A stretch of 43,683 bases of DNA from DAOTOJ01 sp035451285 (GTDB lineage: Bacteria; Patescibacteriota; Minisyncoccia; UBA6257; Brennerbacteraceae), in NCBI GenBank assembly GCA_035451285.1, contig DAOTOJ010000004.1, positions 1 through 43,683 on the forward strand, given 5' to 3'. Both the position numbers and the translations under genes were made by a program. The notes below the pieces were generated by a model, which worked only from the letters and a program-made list of their open reading frames with translations, had not been told where the DNA came from and did no database searches. Positions within the stretch are counted from its first letter, which is position 1. The number at the start of each line of letters is the position of its first letter. Positions 32,846 to 40,897 of the stretch are shown piece by piece.

Positions 32846-33175
32846 ATGGCAGAAGAAAACGAAAATAAAGAACAGAAACAAACCGAAAAAGGTTTAGCTG
32901 TTTTAAGTTATTTAGGGATTTTGTTTTTAGTCCCTTGGCTTGCTGAGAAAAATAATAAATTTAGCCAGTTTCATGCAAAACAAGGTTTAATTTTGTTTTT
33001 GCTTGAAATAGCAAGCTATTTACTACTTCTTATTCCAGTTGCCGGTTGGATAATCGCCCCTATAGTTTGGATATTATGTGTAGTTTTGTTGGTAATTGGA
33101 ATAATAAATGTAATAAACGGTAAAGAAAAAGAATTGCCAGTAATAGGCCAATTGGTTAAAAAAATAAAATTCTAA
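32846..33175 (+). CDS. DUF4870/Tic20-like small membrane protein
   Basis: 109 residues. A Glu/Lys-rich start is followed by three hydrophobic segments. FSQFHAKQGLILF and IGIINVINGKEKELPVIGQ match the paralogue at 18172-18537 (FVKFHVKQGLVLF and IGIMNVSKGEQKPLPVIGK). The conserved His and Gln are probably structural or lipid-facing. The function is unknown. It is a single-gene unit with its own promoter and a strong terminator. Confidence 0.75.
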   Translation: MAEENENKEQKQTEKGLAVLSYLGILFLVPWLAEKNNKFSQFHAKQGLILFLLEIASYLLLLIPVAGWIIAPIVWILCVVLLVIGIINVINGKEKELPVIGQLVKKIKF

Positions 33176-33187
33176 ATAGCTAAAATT

Positions 33188-33228
33188 TAGAAATAAAAAA
33201 TCGGCTTTTAGCCGATTTTTTATTTCTA
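33188..33228. terminator. Bidirectional rho-independent terminator
   Basis: A 19-bp stem (33188-33206 against 33210-33228) with loop TTT. Its core is ATCGGCT/AGCCGAT inside A-runs and T-runs on both sides. It serves the plus-strand gene ending at 33175 and the minus-strand folD ending at 33231. Confidence 0.85.
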
Positions 33229-33230
33229 AT

Positions 33231-34067
33231 TTATTGATTTTTAGATATCTTATAAAGCTCTAAAACATTTTTAAAAAGTAAAGCCACAGTCATTGGCCCA
33301 ATTCCCTTAGGAACAGGAGTAATTAAAGAAGCTTTATTTTTCAAAGATTCGAAATCGCTGTCTCCACAAATTTTTTGATCTTTAATATTAAAACCAGTAT
33401 CAACTAAAATTACTCCTTCCTTTATAAAATCTTCTTTAATAATCTCCGGTTCTCCTAATCCTGAAATTATAATATCAGCGCTTTTTAAAACATCTTGATA
33501 AGCAGAATACCAATCATTAAAAGAAAAAGTAATTGCTCCATTTTTAGCCAGCCAAATTAAAACTGGAAGGCCAATTAGTCTACCGGCACCCAAAACAACT
33601 GCTAATTTATTAGCTACTTCAATATTGTATTTTCTAAAAATATAATCTATAGCGCCAACAACTGGGGGGAATATAGAATTATTTTGATAATAGAAATTAT
33701 TAAAAGCTGCGTCAGATAAAAGATCAACATCTTTAAAGATAGAAATCGAATTAAATAATTTAGGAGTATCTAAATGTGAAGGTAGGGGGAGCTGAATAAT
33801 TATACCCAAAACATCTTGATTACTATTTAATTTTTCAACTTCAATAATTAATTCTTTTAAAGAGATATTTCTATCAAAATTTAAGGTTTTTAAAATTAAA
33901 CCCAATTGAGAAGCTAGCTTTTCTTTTTGTCTAATAAATCTACTGATTTCTTCGGTACCATCTACTGTAATCGCTGCTACTTGTTTACCAATTATCTCCT
34001 TAAAAACCGGATCGTTTTTAATCTGGTTTTTAATTTCTTCTGATAGCTGAATTCCATCAATAATCAT
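33231..34067 (-). CDS. folD: Methylenetetrahydrofolate dehydrogenase/cyclohydrolase FolD, divergent
   Basis: 278 residues, the normal FolD length. IIIQLPLPSHLD, VLGAGRLIGLPV (NADP loop), GVILVDTGFN and ITPVPKGIGPMTVALL are clear. The active-site stretch reads SRFIRQKEKLASQLG: the Lys is kept, but the usual catalytic Tyr four residues before it is Phe. The CTPxG stretch is PPVVG, and the usual TPVPGG is TPVPKG. It would convert methylene- to formyl-tetrahydrofolate. Whether both activities remain is doubtful. It begins 10 bases after the tRNA-Ile 3' end, so its mRNA 5' end is probably made by tRNA processing. Confidence 0.88.
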   Translation of the reverse strand: MIIDGIQLSEEIKNQIKNDPVFKEIIGKQVAAITVDGTEEISRFIRQKEKLASQLGLILKTLNFDRNISLKELIIEVEKLNSNQDVLGIIIQLPLPSHLDTPKLFNSISIFKDVDLLSDAAFNNFYYQNNSIFPPVVGAIDYIFRKYNIEVANKLAVVLGAGRLIGLPVLIWLAKNGAITFSFNDWYSAYQDVLKSADIIISGLGEPEIIKEDFIKEGVILVDTGFNIKDQKICGDSDFESLKNKASLITPVPKGIGPMTVALLFKNVLELYKISKNQ

Positions 34068-34077
34068 ATTAGAAAAG

Positions 34078-34149
34078 TGGGTACGGATGGGATCGGACCA
34101 TCGACCTCGTCTTTATCAGAGACGCGCTCTACCACTGAGCTACGTACCC
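34078..34149 (-). tRNA. tRNA-Ile(GAT)
   Basis: Acceptor GGGTACG/CGTACCC, anticodon stem CGTCT/AGACG, loop CTGATAA (anticodon GAT), T-stem GATGG/CCATC. The T-loop is TCCGATC, with C at position 55. The discriminator A is followed by CTTT; CCA is not encoded. folD follows within 10 bases. Confidence 0.95.
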
Positions 34150-34205
34150 AATATAAAGTTTTTTAATTCTAATACAAAAATTTAAAAAAATAAAGATAAT
34201 AAAAT

Positions 34206-34598
34206 TTATTCTAAAGACGACGTAGTAGTAATAGTTGGTGTTGATTCTAAAATTGGAGTTGGAGTTAAAGTTAATTCTGGGGTTAAATTTAAATTTTCTT
34301 TACCAGTTTCTTGTTCATTGGGATTTGGAGAAATAAATAACAGATTGTAATTAAAATCATTCCAAAATTCATCTAATAGTCTTGGATTGCTTTGGGCTTT
34401 ATTAATATTAAAATGAACGACATTTGTAGGAACGGTTAAAGTTGAAGAAGAAATATTTCTAATCGTTCTAATAGAAAAAATAAATACTAAACAAGTAACA
34501 GTCAATAGAAAAATAACAAAAAATATCGCTAACATAACATAGGTTTTATTTTTTTTAGCAATTAAACCAAAACTTTTATTTTTTATATTTTGCGCCAT
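34206..34598 (-). CDS. One-helix envelope protein with Thr/Pro-rich tail, unknown
   Basis: 130 residues. A basic start is followed by one membrane helix (about 20-42), a short outer part with FNINKAQSNPRLLDEFWNDF and a low-complexity tail rich in Thr, Pro and Ser. I do not recognise a family. It is the last gene of a three-gene set with the PilO-like gene, 2 bp after it. The layout (short cytoplasmic part, helix, outer part) is like the small protein in the pilP position at 14593. Confidence 0.58.
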   Translation of the reverse strand: MAQNIKNKSFGLIAKKNKTYVMLAIFFVIFLLTVTCLVFIFSIRTIRNISSSTLTVPTNVVHFNINKAQSNPRLLDEFWNDFNYNLLFISPNPNEQETGKENLNLTPELTLTPTPILESTPTITTTSSLE

Positions 34599-34600
34599 AA

Positions 34601-35143
34601 TTATCTAGTATAAATTTTGCCAGCTGTATTTATTTGGTAATTAGAATTGCTAACATTATTTACATCAATAGCTGAAAATTCAATAAAAAATGGGAGCTTT
34701 TCGATGTCTTGCAAAAATCTTAAAAAATTGTCTAAACTTCCAGATAAAGCCAAATTAAATCCTACGTTTTTAATTTCTTCTTCTTGTCCTTGAAATTCTG
34801 AACCAAATGAAAAGTTCTCTGATAAATTATAGGTTAAACTTTTATCTCTAATAATCGTTGCTAAATTAATTAGCGAATCTTTATTAGGAAATATTTTAGT
34901 TAATCTTTCTAAATATTTTTGAGCTTGTTGTTGTTCATTTGTTAAAGTTGAAAAGACATCAAGTGCTTGTTGAGTAGCTAGGGTTTGAATTTTTATATCA
35001 TTAATTTTTTGAGAAAGATCTTCAATTTGAAAAATAAAAAAAATACTCAAAATTAAAAACATCAGAACCAAACCTCCATAAACTAATAATTGTTTCTGTC
35101 TTTGTTTTTTAAACTCAAAAAAGAAATACTGATTATCATTCAT
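34601..35143 (-). CDS. Second PilO-like protein
   Basis: 180 residues: a membrane helix (about 18-40), a coiled coil (about 42-85) and a globular domain with VGFNLALSGSLDNFLRFLQDIEKLPFFIEFSAIDV, the PilO pattern, similar in layout to the pilO at 14946-15572. It is not in the pilus cluster. It may serve a second alignment-type complex or a specialised pilus. Its start lies 3 bp after the end of the 435-residue protein gene. Confidence 0.7.
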   Translation of the reverse strand: MNDNQYFFFEFKKQRQKQLLVYGGLVLMFLILSIFFIFQIEDLSQKINDIKIQTLATQQALDVFSTLTNEQQQAQKYLERLTKIFPNKDSLINLATIIRDKSLTYNLSENFSFGSEFQGQEEEIKNVGFNLALSGSLDNFLRFLQDIEKLPFFIEFSAIDVNNVSNSNYQINTAGKIYTR

Positions 35144-35146
35144 AAA

Positions 35147-36454
35147 TTATTGTAGTTCTATTTGAGAAATTATTTGTTCAAATAAAGGACGAAAATCTTC
35201 CCAATAATTTTGGGACGCTATAAATTTAAAATAATAAACTTGCGACTTTTCAGGAATTATAGTTATTAAATCATAAAAATGCATTCCATTAGATTCCAAA
35301 AATTCAATTAATTTTGCTTCGTATTTCCCAATTAGTCTTTCTTCTTCTCCTTGAACTAGAGCAGAACTTGATTGAATTTTTACGTTATCAATGATTTCTT
35401 GAAGAATTTGAGAAGAAGAAGCGGTGTTTAAGGATAAAGGTGTAGTAGTCGCTGTGGTAGTTGCTGAAGCAATTGATAAAGGCGCAACTGAAATACTTAG
35501 AAAAACTTCCATCCCATAAGCATCGCTATTAAAAACAATATTAGTGGTAGCGTCAGCTGGTAAGGTAAATGGAAGATCTGACACTGAAATAAAAAGTTCT
35601 ATTGGGGTAAAGCCTATGGGATAATCCATTCTTAAAATACCTAAATTATCGTTTCTATAGGGAATTGAATTTAAACTTATAGGACTCGGCGATGGCGTCA
35701 TTGAAACGATGATTTCAGCTGGTTGAGATTGGGTAGTTTCCTTTACGCCAATTGGCAGAGAATAATCGTTTAAAGCAAAAAGAATTAAAAAAGTGATTCC
35801 TGCTCCAAGTATAAAACTCACAACAATTTTTACAATATCAGACATATTCCTTAGCTTTACTAAAGGCTGCACACTACTTTGAGTTTGGGAAACTTGACTA
35901 AAATCTAGAGCCGAAAAACCTTCTGGCTGTTGAAATTCTTGAGGCTGCAATGGGTTTTGAAAAGTTTCTTCTTTCAAATTTTGCGGTTCATATTGATTTT
36001 GTTTCAAGGGTGGCTCAAAAATATCTTGATCTTGATTAGCTAAATTATTTTCAACCGGTTGTTCTTCTTTTAAAGGTTGCAAATTTTCAAATGATTGTAC
36101 TTTAAATGGTTGAATAGGTTGAGGCCGTTGATCTTCTTGAGAAATTTCTGGAGTAAATGACGGTTGAGAACCTAAATCTTGTACGCTACCAGCTGGCTGT
36201 TCTTTTAATTCTTGGGAAAATTGAAAAGCTGGTTGCTGAGTTTGAGAAGTTGGCTGTTGGTTTGTTAAATCTTGTTTAATCTCAAAAACTGGTTCAGAAA
36301 CAGTTGGCTCAATTGAAGCTGTTGCTAAATTAAAAGCGCTATCAATATCAGCTTTCAGCCAGCCATTTTTAAGTAATTGATCCTCAATTTCAGATCTATT
36401 AACCCCTCTTTCTAATTGTGATTTTATAAAATTTATTAATTCTTGGTTAACCAT
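35147..36454 (-). CDS. One-helix protein with N-terminal helical module and Gln/Pro-rich linker
   Basis: 435 residues. The first 45 residues (LINFIKSQLERGVNRSEIED and the following LLKNGWLKADIDSAF) form a small helical module of the UBA/SAP-like kind, often seen in Patescibacteria membrane proteins. A Gln/Pro/Glu-rich linker (about 55-205) is followed by one membrane helix (about 208-228) and an outer domain (about 260-435) ending FEQIISQIELQ. The outer domain resembles PsbP-type folds in its pattern, but I am not certain. It leads the cluster with the second PilO-like gene. Confidence 0.62.
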   Translation of the reverse strand: MVNQELINFIKSQLERGVNRSEIEDQLLKNGWLKADIDSAFNLATASIEPTVSEPVFEIKQDLTNQQPTSQTQQPAFQFSQELKEQPAGSVQDLGSQPSFTPEISQEDQRPQPIQPFKVQSFENLQPLKEEQPVENNLANQDQDIFEPPLKQNQYEPQNLKEETFQNPLQPQEFQQPEGFSALDFSQVSQTQSSVQPLVKLRNMSDIVKIVVSFILGAGITFLILFALNDYSLPIGVKETTQSQPAEIIVSMTPSPSPISLNSIPYRNDNLGILRMDYPIGFTPIELFISVSDLPFTLPADATTNIVFNSDAYGMEVFLSISVAPLSIASATTTATTTPLSLNTASSSQILQEIIDNVKIQSSSALVQGEEERLIGKYEAKLIEFLESNGMHFYDLITIIPEKSQVYYFKFIASQNYWEDFRPLFEQIISQIELQ

Positions 36455-36530
36455 AATTTTTAAATTAATTAATAATCTTATTGTAAATTATTTTTTAAAA
36501 AAGTAAAGTCAAGTCCTAAATTTAAATTTT

Positions 36531-37148
36531 TTATTTTGATTTAGAAACAAAAGGATTGTCTTTTAGATAAAAACGCCATAATCTTTTAGACCAATACTTG
36601 CCAGCATAATCTATACCGATTCTTTTTGACTTTTGGATCTCGTTTTTAAAAATTTTGTTGCCCCAATCCTCAAGCCAAATCCTTCTGGAAATTGTCAGAT
36701 CTTCGCCGTAAAAAGATTTATCAAGCTTAAAATACTTGCAAACTTTTCCTGGCCCATTAGTTAAATTTTTTATTCCTGATGTTAAATTTTCAAAATTTCT
36801 TATCCCATTTGCTTTTAAAATCGAGGTTGGTTCAACCCCCCTAATTAAGATACATTCAGGCTTATTTTCTAAAGAGGTAACAATATTTAATTGCCAATGC
36901 ATTCCATAAACCAAATAAATATAAATATGTCCGCCTATAAAATATTCAACCTTATTTCTTTTGGTCTTTTTTCCTAAATAAGCATGAGAAGCTTTGTCTT
37001 GAGGACCAAGATAAGCTTCTACTTCTACAATTTTCCCAATAATTTTTTGATTTGCTGTTTTTCTTATTAAATATTTTCCTAAAAGATCTTGAGCAACTAC
37101 CAATGTGTCTCTAATGTAAAAATCTCTAGTAAGTTTTTTAGATTTCAT
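36531..37148 (-). CDS. 3-methyladenine DNA glycosylase (AAG family)
   Basis: 205 residues, the usual bacterial AAG/Mpg length. VEVEAYLGPQDKASHAYLGK holds the catalytic Glu; KTKRNKVEYFIGGHIYIYLVYGMHW and ECILIRGVEP complete the substrate pocket pattern, and LTNGPGKVCKYFKLDK matches the family late motif. It removes alkylated purines from DNA to begin base excision repair. The tgt gene lies upstream with a 9-bp gap, so the two are co-transcribed. Confidence 0.92.
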   Translation of the reverse strand: MKSKKLTRDFYIRDTLVVAQDLLGKYLIRKTANQKIIGKIVEVEAYLGPQDKASHAYLGKKTKRNKVEYFIGGHIYIYLVYGMHWQLNIVTSLENKPECILIRGVEPTSILKANGIRNFENLTSGIKNLTNGPGKVCKYFKLDKSFYGEDLTISRRIWLEDWGNKIFKNEIQKSKRIGIDYAGKYWSKRLWRFYLKDNPFVSKSK

Positions 37149-37157
37149 TTTGAATTT

Positions 37158-38315
37158 TTAAATCAAATCTTTTCTAATTTTGTTTTTGATTTCTTCTATT
37201 TTTTTAAACATATAAAATAAATTATGAATAGTCAAAAGCCTCATTGCTAAAAATTCAGAAATTCTAAATAAATAAGAGAGATATTGCCTTGAAAAATTTT
37301 GGCAAGTATAGCAATTGCAATCTCTGTCAATCGGTTTTAAATCGTTAAGGTAAATTGATTTATTAAGATTTAATTTTTTGTTTTTATAAAAAGCATAGCC
37401 ATGACGAGCATAACGAGCTGGAGCAACACAATCAAAAGAATCAATTCCCAGTTTAATTAAAGGTTCTAAATCGTTGGGATGGCCAATGCCTAACATATGC
37501 TTTGGTTTTTCTTGCGGCAAAACTTCTAAAACCCACTGAGCTATTTTAAGCATTTCTCTTTGATCTTTGCCAACTGGCCCACCAATTCCAAAGCCATTAA
37601 AATCTAAAGAAGAAATAAATTTAGCGCTTTCAACTCTTAAATCTTTCCACAGGCCACCTTGAACTACTCCAAACAATAAAAAATCTTTTCTGGTTTTTGA
37701 TTTTAAACTTTGAATAGCCCAATTATGAGTTCTAATTAAAGACTCCTTGGTATAATTATAATCCGAAAATGGAGAAGTACATTCATCTAAGGCAAAACCT
37801 AAATCACTGTCTAAATTTTCCTGAATTTCTATTGATTTTTGAGGTGTTAATTTATGCCACGAACCATCTAAATGCGATTGGAATTCGACTCCCCAAGAAT
37901 AAATTTTAGCTAACTTTTTATTTGGATTTTGTTTTTGAATTTTGATTTCTGGGTCAGCAAACCAATTAGCGTATTTGCCGATATTGTGTTCAATTCCTAA
38001 TCCCAAACTAAAAACTTGAAATCCTCCGCTATCAGTAATTATTGGATAATTCCAATTTAAAAATTTATGAAGCCCTCCTTGCTTTTTAATAAATCTATCT
38101 CCTGGCTTCAAATATAAATGATAAGTGTTCATTAATAAGGCTTTAAAACCAATGCCCAAAACTTCTTGATTAGTCAAAGTTTTAATAACTCCTTTGGTAG
38201 CAACTGGTAAAAATACTGGAGTTTCGATGTCCCCAGAAGCAGTATGGATTATTCCAATTCTGGCTTTTGATTTTTTGCTTTTTCTAATTATTTCAAAACC
38301 TAATTTTTTACCCAT
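37158..38315 (-). CDS. tgt: Queuine/preQ1 tRNA-ribosyltransferase
   Basis: 385 residues. Tgt motifs are all visible: PVFLPVATKGVIKTLT, ITDSGGFQVFSL (catalytic Asp), LDECTSPFSDY, FGVVQGG, GIGHPNDLEPLI and SFDCVAPARYARHG (nucleophile Asp). The zinc site is CNCYTC with a late His in LLTIHN. It swaps guanine-34 for a 7-deazaguanine in GUN tRNAs, of which tRNA-His(GTG) lies in this window. The substrate loop reads GGPVGKDQ instead of the usual GG(L/A)-VGE-type stretch and is one residue shorter. No other queuosine genes are present here. Confidence 0.93.
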   Translation of the reverse strand: MGKKLGFEIIRKSKKSKARIGIIHTASGDIETPVFLPVATKGVIKTLTNQEVLGIGFKALLMNTYHLYLKPGDRFIKKQGGLHKFLNWNYPIITDSGGFQVFSLGLGIEHNIGKYANWFADPEIKIQKQNPNKKLAKIYSWGVEFQSHLDGSWHKLTPQKSIEIQENLDSDLGFALDECTSPFSDYNYTKESLIRTHNWAIQSLKSKTRKDFLLFGVVQGGLWKDLRVESAKFISSLDFNGFGIGGPVGKDQREMLKIAQWVLEVLPQEKPKHMLGIGHPNDLEPLIKLGIDSFDCVAPARYARHGYAFYKNKKLNLNKSIYLNDLKPIDRDCNCYTCQNFSRQYLSYLFRISEFLAMRLLTIHNLFYMFKKIEEIKNKIRKDLI

Positions 38316-38383
38316 AGCAATATTTTAAAAATCTTAGCTATCAATATAGCAAATTTTTTAAGAATATGATATAAATTATTAAT

Positions 38384-38456
38384 CGGGATGTAGTATAACG
38401 GTTTAGTATACATGCTTTGGGAGCATGCGGTCCGGGTTCGATTCCCGGCATCCCGA
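38384..38456 (+). tRNA. tRNA-Pro(TGG)
   Basis: Acceptor CGGGATG/CATCCCG, anticodon stem CATGC/GCATG, loop TTTGGGA (anticodon TGG), T-loop TTCGATT, discriminator A followed by CAA. Confidence 0.95.
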
Positions 38457-38543
38457 CAAAATTAAACGCTAAAAAACACTAAAAAGTGTAATAAATTAAA
38501 TAGTTACACGTCATTACTATTAGAAGCAAAATAGAAATTTTTC

Positions 38544-38583
38544 GCCACCGATATCCAATTTTGGCAGGTGGCTTTTTATTTTT
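38544..38583 (+). terminator. Hairpin terminator after tRNA-Pro
   Basis: Outer stem GCCACC/GGTGGC (38544-38549 and 38567-38572) with an inner CCA/TGG pairing, followed by TTTTTATTTTTT. It probably ends the tRNA-Pro transcript. 38457-38543 shows only a small ACACT/AGTGT hairpin. Confidence 0.65.
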
Positions 38584-38630
38584 TAAAATATTTACAATTT
38601 AATCATTAAAAATTGAAATTTGTTCGTTAT

Positions 38631-39134
38631 CTAATCATCAAATTTTTTTGAACTCATGTCTATAAAAGTGATAGGCCCCTTGGGTTCCGGCTTTTTCTTG
38701 CTCAATTTTTCAAATTCTTCATCATTTAAAGTTGGCTCTAATCCGCCAATAATTTTTATCCATCCCCTACCACTATATCTTAAAATATAAATTTCGCCGT
38801 TCGAATTTGAAATAATCACCTCAACTAAATATTTCTTATATTTTCTTTTGACTTTAATTGTTTGATCTTTATCTTGGTAGGTAATTATTTGATAAGACCC
38901 AACAAAACTTTCAGATGCTTTTCCCTCTTTAAGCATCCTCAGGGCTTTATTTCCAAATTTGTTAGCTTGTTTTTCAATTTCAACAGAAGTTATTTTTTTA
39001 GGTTTATCAACTTGATTAGAAATTGTTTCAAGATTAGATTTTTCTAATTTAGTTTCTGGACTCTCGACTTGAGATTCGTGTTTATGTTGAGGGTCTTCAA
39101 ATCCAGGCAAATATGGTTGTTTTTCAATTGGCAT
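38631..39134 (-). CDS. Hypothetical cytoplasmic protein
   Basis: 167 residues with no signal or membrane helix. The first 55 residues are polar and look disordered (PYLPGFEDPQHKHESQVE). A small alpha/beta domain (about 55-135) holds GNKALRMLKEGKASESFVGS, KYLVEVIISNSNGEIYILRY and GRGWIKIIGG. The tail is charged. I do not recognise it. PYLPGF at the start resembles a short peptide motif that could bind a partner protein, which is speculation. Confidence 0.55.
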   Translation of the reverse strand: MPIEKQPYLPGFEDPQHKHESQVESPETKLEKSNLETISNQVDKPKKITSVEIEKQANKFGNKALRMLKEGKASESFVGSYQIITYQDKDQTIKVKRKYKKYLVEVIISNSNGEIYILRYSGRGWIKIIGGLEPTLNDEEFEKLSKKKPEPKGPITFIDMSSKKFDD

Positions 39135-39213
39135 AGTTTTAATTTTAATTACTATTAAAGTATAGCTTAAAATTTTTTGATTAGCAAAATTTAAAAATAA
39201 AACTATTTCTCTA

Positions 39214-39242
39214 TTGACTTTTTAAATAGAAAATGATATAAT
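39214..39242 (+). promoter_or_regulatory. Near-consensus sigma70-type promoter
   Basis: TTGACT (39214-39219), 17-bp spacer, TATAAT (39237-39242). A long leader with AAAGGAGGT (39268-39276) sits before the ATG at 39281. Confidence 0.75.
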
Positions 39243-39280
39243 ATATTATTACAATCCAATTTAACTAAAAGGAGGTTACG

Positions 39281-39538
39281 ATGGATACATTAATATGGTT
39301 ATTATCCGGTTTTACTGTGGGGAGTTTAATTTTTTCTTTTCTATTAAGAAAAGAAAAAATTAAAATCGTAATAATAGTCCTTACTGCGATTTGGGTGCTA
39401 GCATTTTTTGTAAAATTTGCAATGTATCTCAATTCCGTCACACCTCCTCCACCGCCAGAATTAACTGTATTAGGAGGAGTAGTCAGTTTTCTAGGAATAA
39501 CTATTTTAGTTTCAGAGCTTTTTAAAAAAAGAGATTAA
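39281..39538 (+). CDS. Small membrane protein with a strong ribosome binding site
   Basis: 85 residues: three hydrophobic segments (about 3-20, 28-48 and 62-80) with PPPPPE between the second and third. I do not recognise the family. GGAGG ends five bases before the ATG, which sets the start and is rare in this window. The unit has a near-consensus promoter and a GC-rich terminator, so it is a complete small gene expressed alone. A recent arrival from another genome is possible but unproven. Confidence 0.68.
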   Translation: MDTLIWLLSGFTVGSLIFSFLLRKEKIKIVIIVLTAIWVLAFFVKFAMYLNSVTPPPPPELTVLGGVVSFLGITILVSELFKKRD

Positions 39539-39557
39539 AATAGTTATTAATTTAAAT

Positions 39558-39590
39558 GCCGCGAAAAATCTCGCGGCTTTTTATTTTTTA
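39558..39590 (+). terminator. Rho-independent terminator
   Basis: Stem GCCGCGA/TCGCGGC (39558-39564 and 39571-39577), loop AAAATC, followed by a T-run. It ends the small membrane protein unit at 39538. Confidence 0.88.
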
Positions 39591-39629
39591 AAAATCTTAC
39601 TTCTTTAGCTTTTCTAGAGTTCTAGGGTT

Positions 39630-39953
39630 TTATAAATAATTTTCTAATTCTTTTTCGAATAGAGCTTGAGATCTTAAACCAATAAACTCGGCAATTACTT
39701 TGCCATTTTTAAAAAGCTTCATATTTGGAATACTTTCAATTTGATAGTCTTCGGCTACTGCTTGATTTTGTGGCAAATCAATATTTATTTTTTTAATTTC
39801 CAGTTTATCTTGATATTTTTGGGAAACATTTTCTAAAATAGGAGCCATCATTAAACAAGGCTGACACCAAGGGGCCCAAAAATCAACTAACACCGGCAAA
39901 TTATTTTCTAAAACTTCCTTTTGAAAATCTGATTTTGAAATTTCTTTTGTCAT
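39630..39953 (-). CDS. trxA: Thioredoxin
   Basis: 107 residues, standard thioredoxin. VLVDFWAPWCQPCLMMAPIL holds the active site with Cys30 and Cys33, and SIPNMKLFKNGKVI holds the cis-Pro. The active site is WCQPC, not the usual WCGPC. The intervening Gly to Gln change can shift the redox potential. It is the last gene of the regulator-trxB-trxA set, 12 bp after trxB, and is reduced by that enzyme. Confidence 0.94.
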   Translation of the reverse strand: MTKEISKSDFQKEVLENNLPVLVDFWAPWCQPCLMMAPILENVSQKYQDKLEIKKINIDLPQNQAVAEDYQIESIPNMKLFKNGKVIAEFIGLRSQALFEKELENYL

Positions 39954-39965
39954 ATTTTTTAAATT

Positions 39966-40886
39966 TTAATTTTCTTTTAAATATTTATCAGCTTTTAAAG
40001 CAGCAATTGCTCCGCCAGAAGTAGCGGTTACGATTTGCTTATAAGCTTTATCTTTAATATCGCCGCTAGCAAAAACTCCAGCTATTGAAGTCTCTACATC
40101 ATTTTTGGTAGTTATATAGCCATCCTCATCAAGTTCAAGCTGCCCTTGTAAAATTTGAGTATTGGGAATATGGCCAATTGCTAAAAACAAACCATCAACT
40201 TTTAAAAGTTTAGAACTTTGATTTTGATTATTTTTTATTTTCAAGGCTTCAATTTTTTCTTCGCCAATTATTTCTTCAATTTCGCTATTATATAAAATTT
40301 CTATTTTAGGATTATTCAAAACTTTTTTTTGCATTGAAACTGCGGCCCTAAAGGAATCTCGACGATGAATCAGATAAACTTTGCTTGCAAAATTTGTTAA
40401 AAAGCTTGCTTCTTCCATAGCGCTGTCTCCTCCTCCGACAACTGCCACTTCTTTATTTTTAAATAAAGCTCCGTCACACACGGCACAAGCTGAAACTCCC
40501 TTGCCCCATAATTTTTCTTCGCCTGTAACATTTAATTTTCGAGGATTAGCTCCTAAAGCCAAAATCACTGTTTTTGCTTGGTATTCTTTTTCAAAAGTAT
40601 AAACTTTTTTAATTTTTTCTTGCAATTCAACTTTTAAAGCATCTTCAAAAACTATCTGAGCATTGAATTTTTGTGCTTGAGCAATCATTTTTTCAATAAG
40701 CTCTGATCCTTTAATCCCTTCTGGGAATCCAGGATAATTTTCAATAACCGTAGTATCCATTAATTGTCCACCATATTTTACTCCGGCTATTACTAAGGTT
40801 TTAAGTTCAGCCCTCCCAGCATAAATTGCGGCTGTTAAACCAGCTGGACCTGAACCAATAATAACAACATCATAAATATCCTCCAT
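39966..40886 (-). CDS. trxB: Thioredoxin reductase
   Basis: 306 residues. FAD site GSGPAGLTAAIYAGRA near the N-terminus, redox pair CAVC (134-137), NADPH site GGGDSAMEEA and the C-terminal FAD-binding GVFASGDIKDKAYKQIVTA. It passes electrons from NAD(P)H to thioredoxin in the cytosol. It lies 11 bp after the ArsR-type regulator gene and 12 bp before trxA, so all three probably form one operon. Confidence 0.95.
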   Translation of the reverse strand: MEDIYDVVIIGSGPAGLTAAIYAGRAELKTLVIAGVKYGGQLMDTTVIENYPGFPEGIKGSELIEKMIAQAQKFNAQIVFEDALKVELQEKIKKVYTFEKEYQAKTVILALGANPRKLNVTGEEKLWGKGVSACAVCDGALFKNKEVAVVGGGDSAMEEASFLTNFASKVYLIHRRDSFRAAVSMQKKVLNNPKIEILYNSEIEEIIGEEKIEALKIKNNQNQSSKLLKVDGLFLAIGHIPNTQILQGQLELDEDGYITTKNDVETSIAGVFASGDIKDKAYKQIVTATSGGAIAALKADKYLKEN

Positions 40887-40897
40887 AGAATTTAAAT

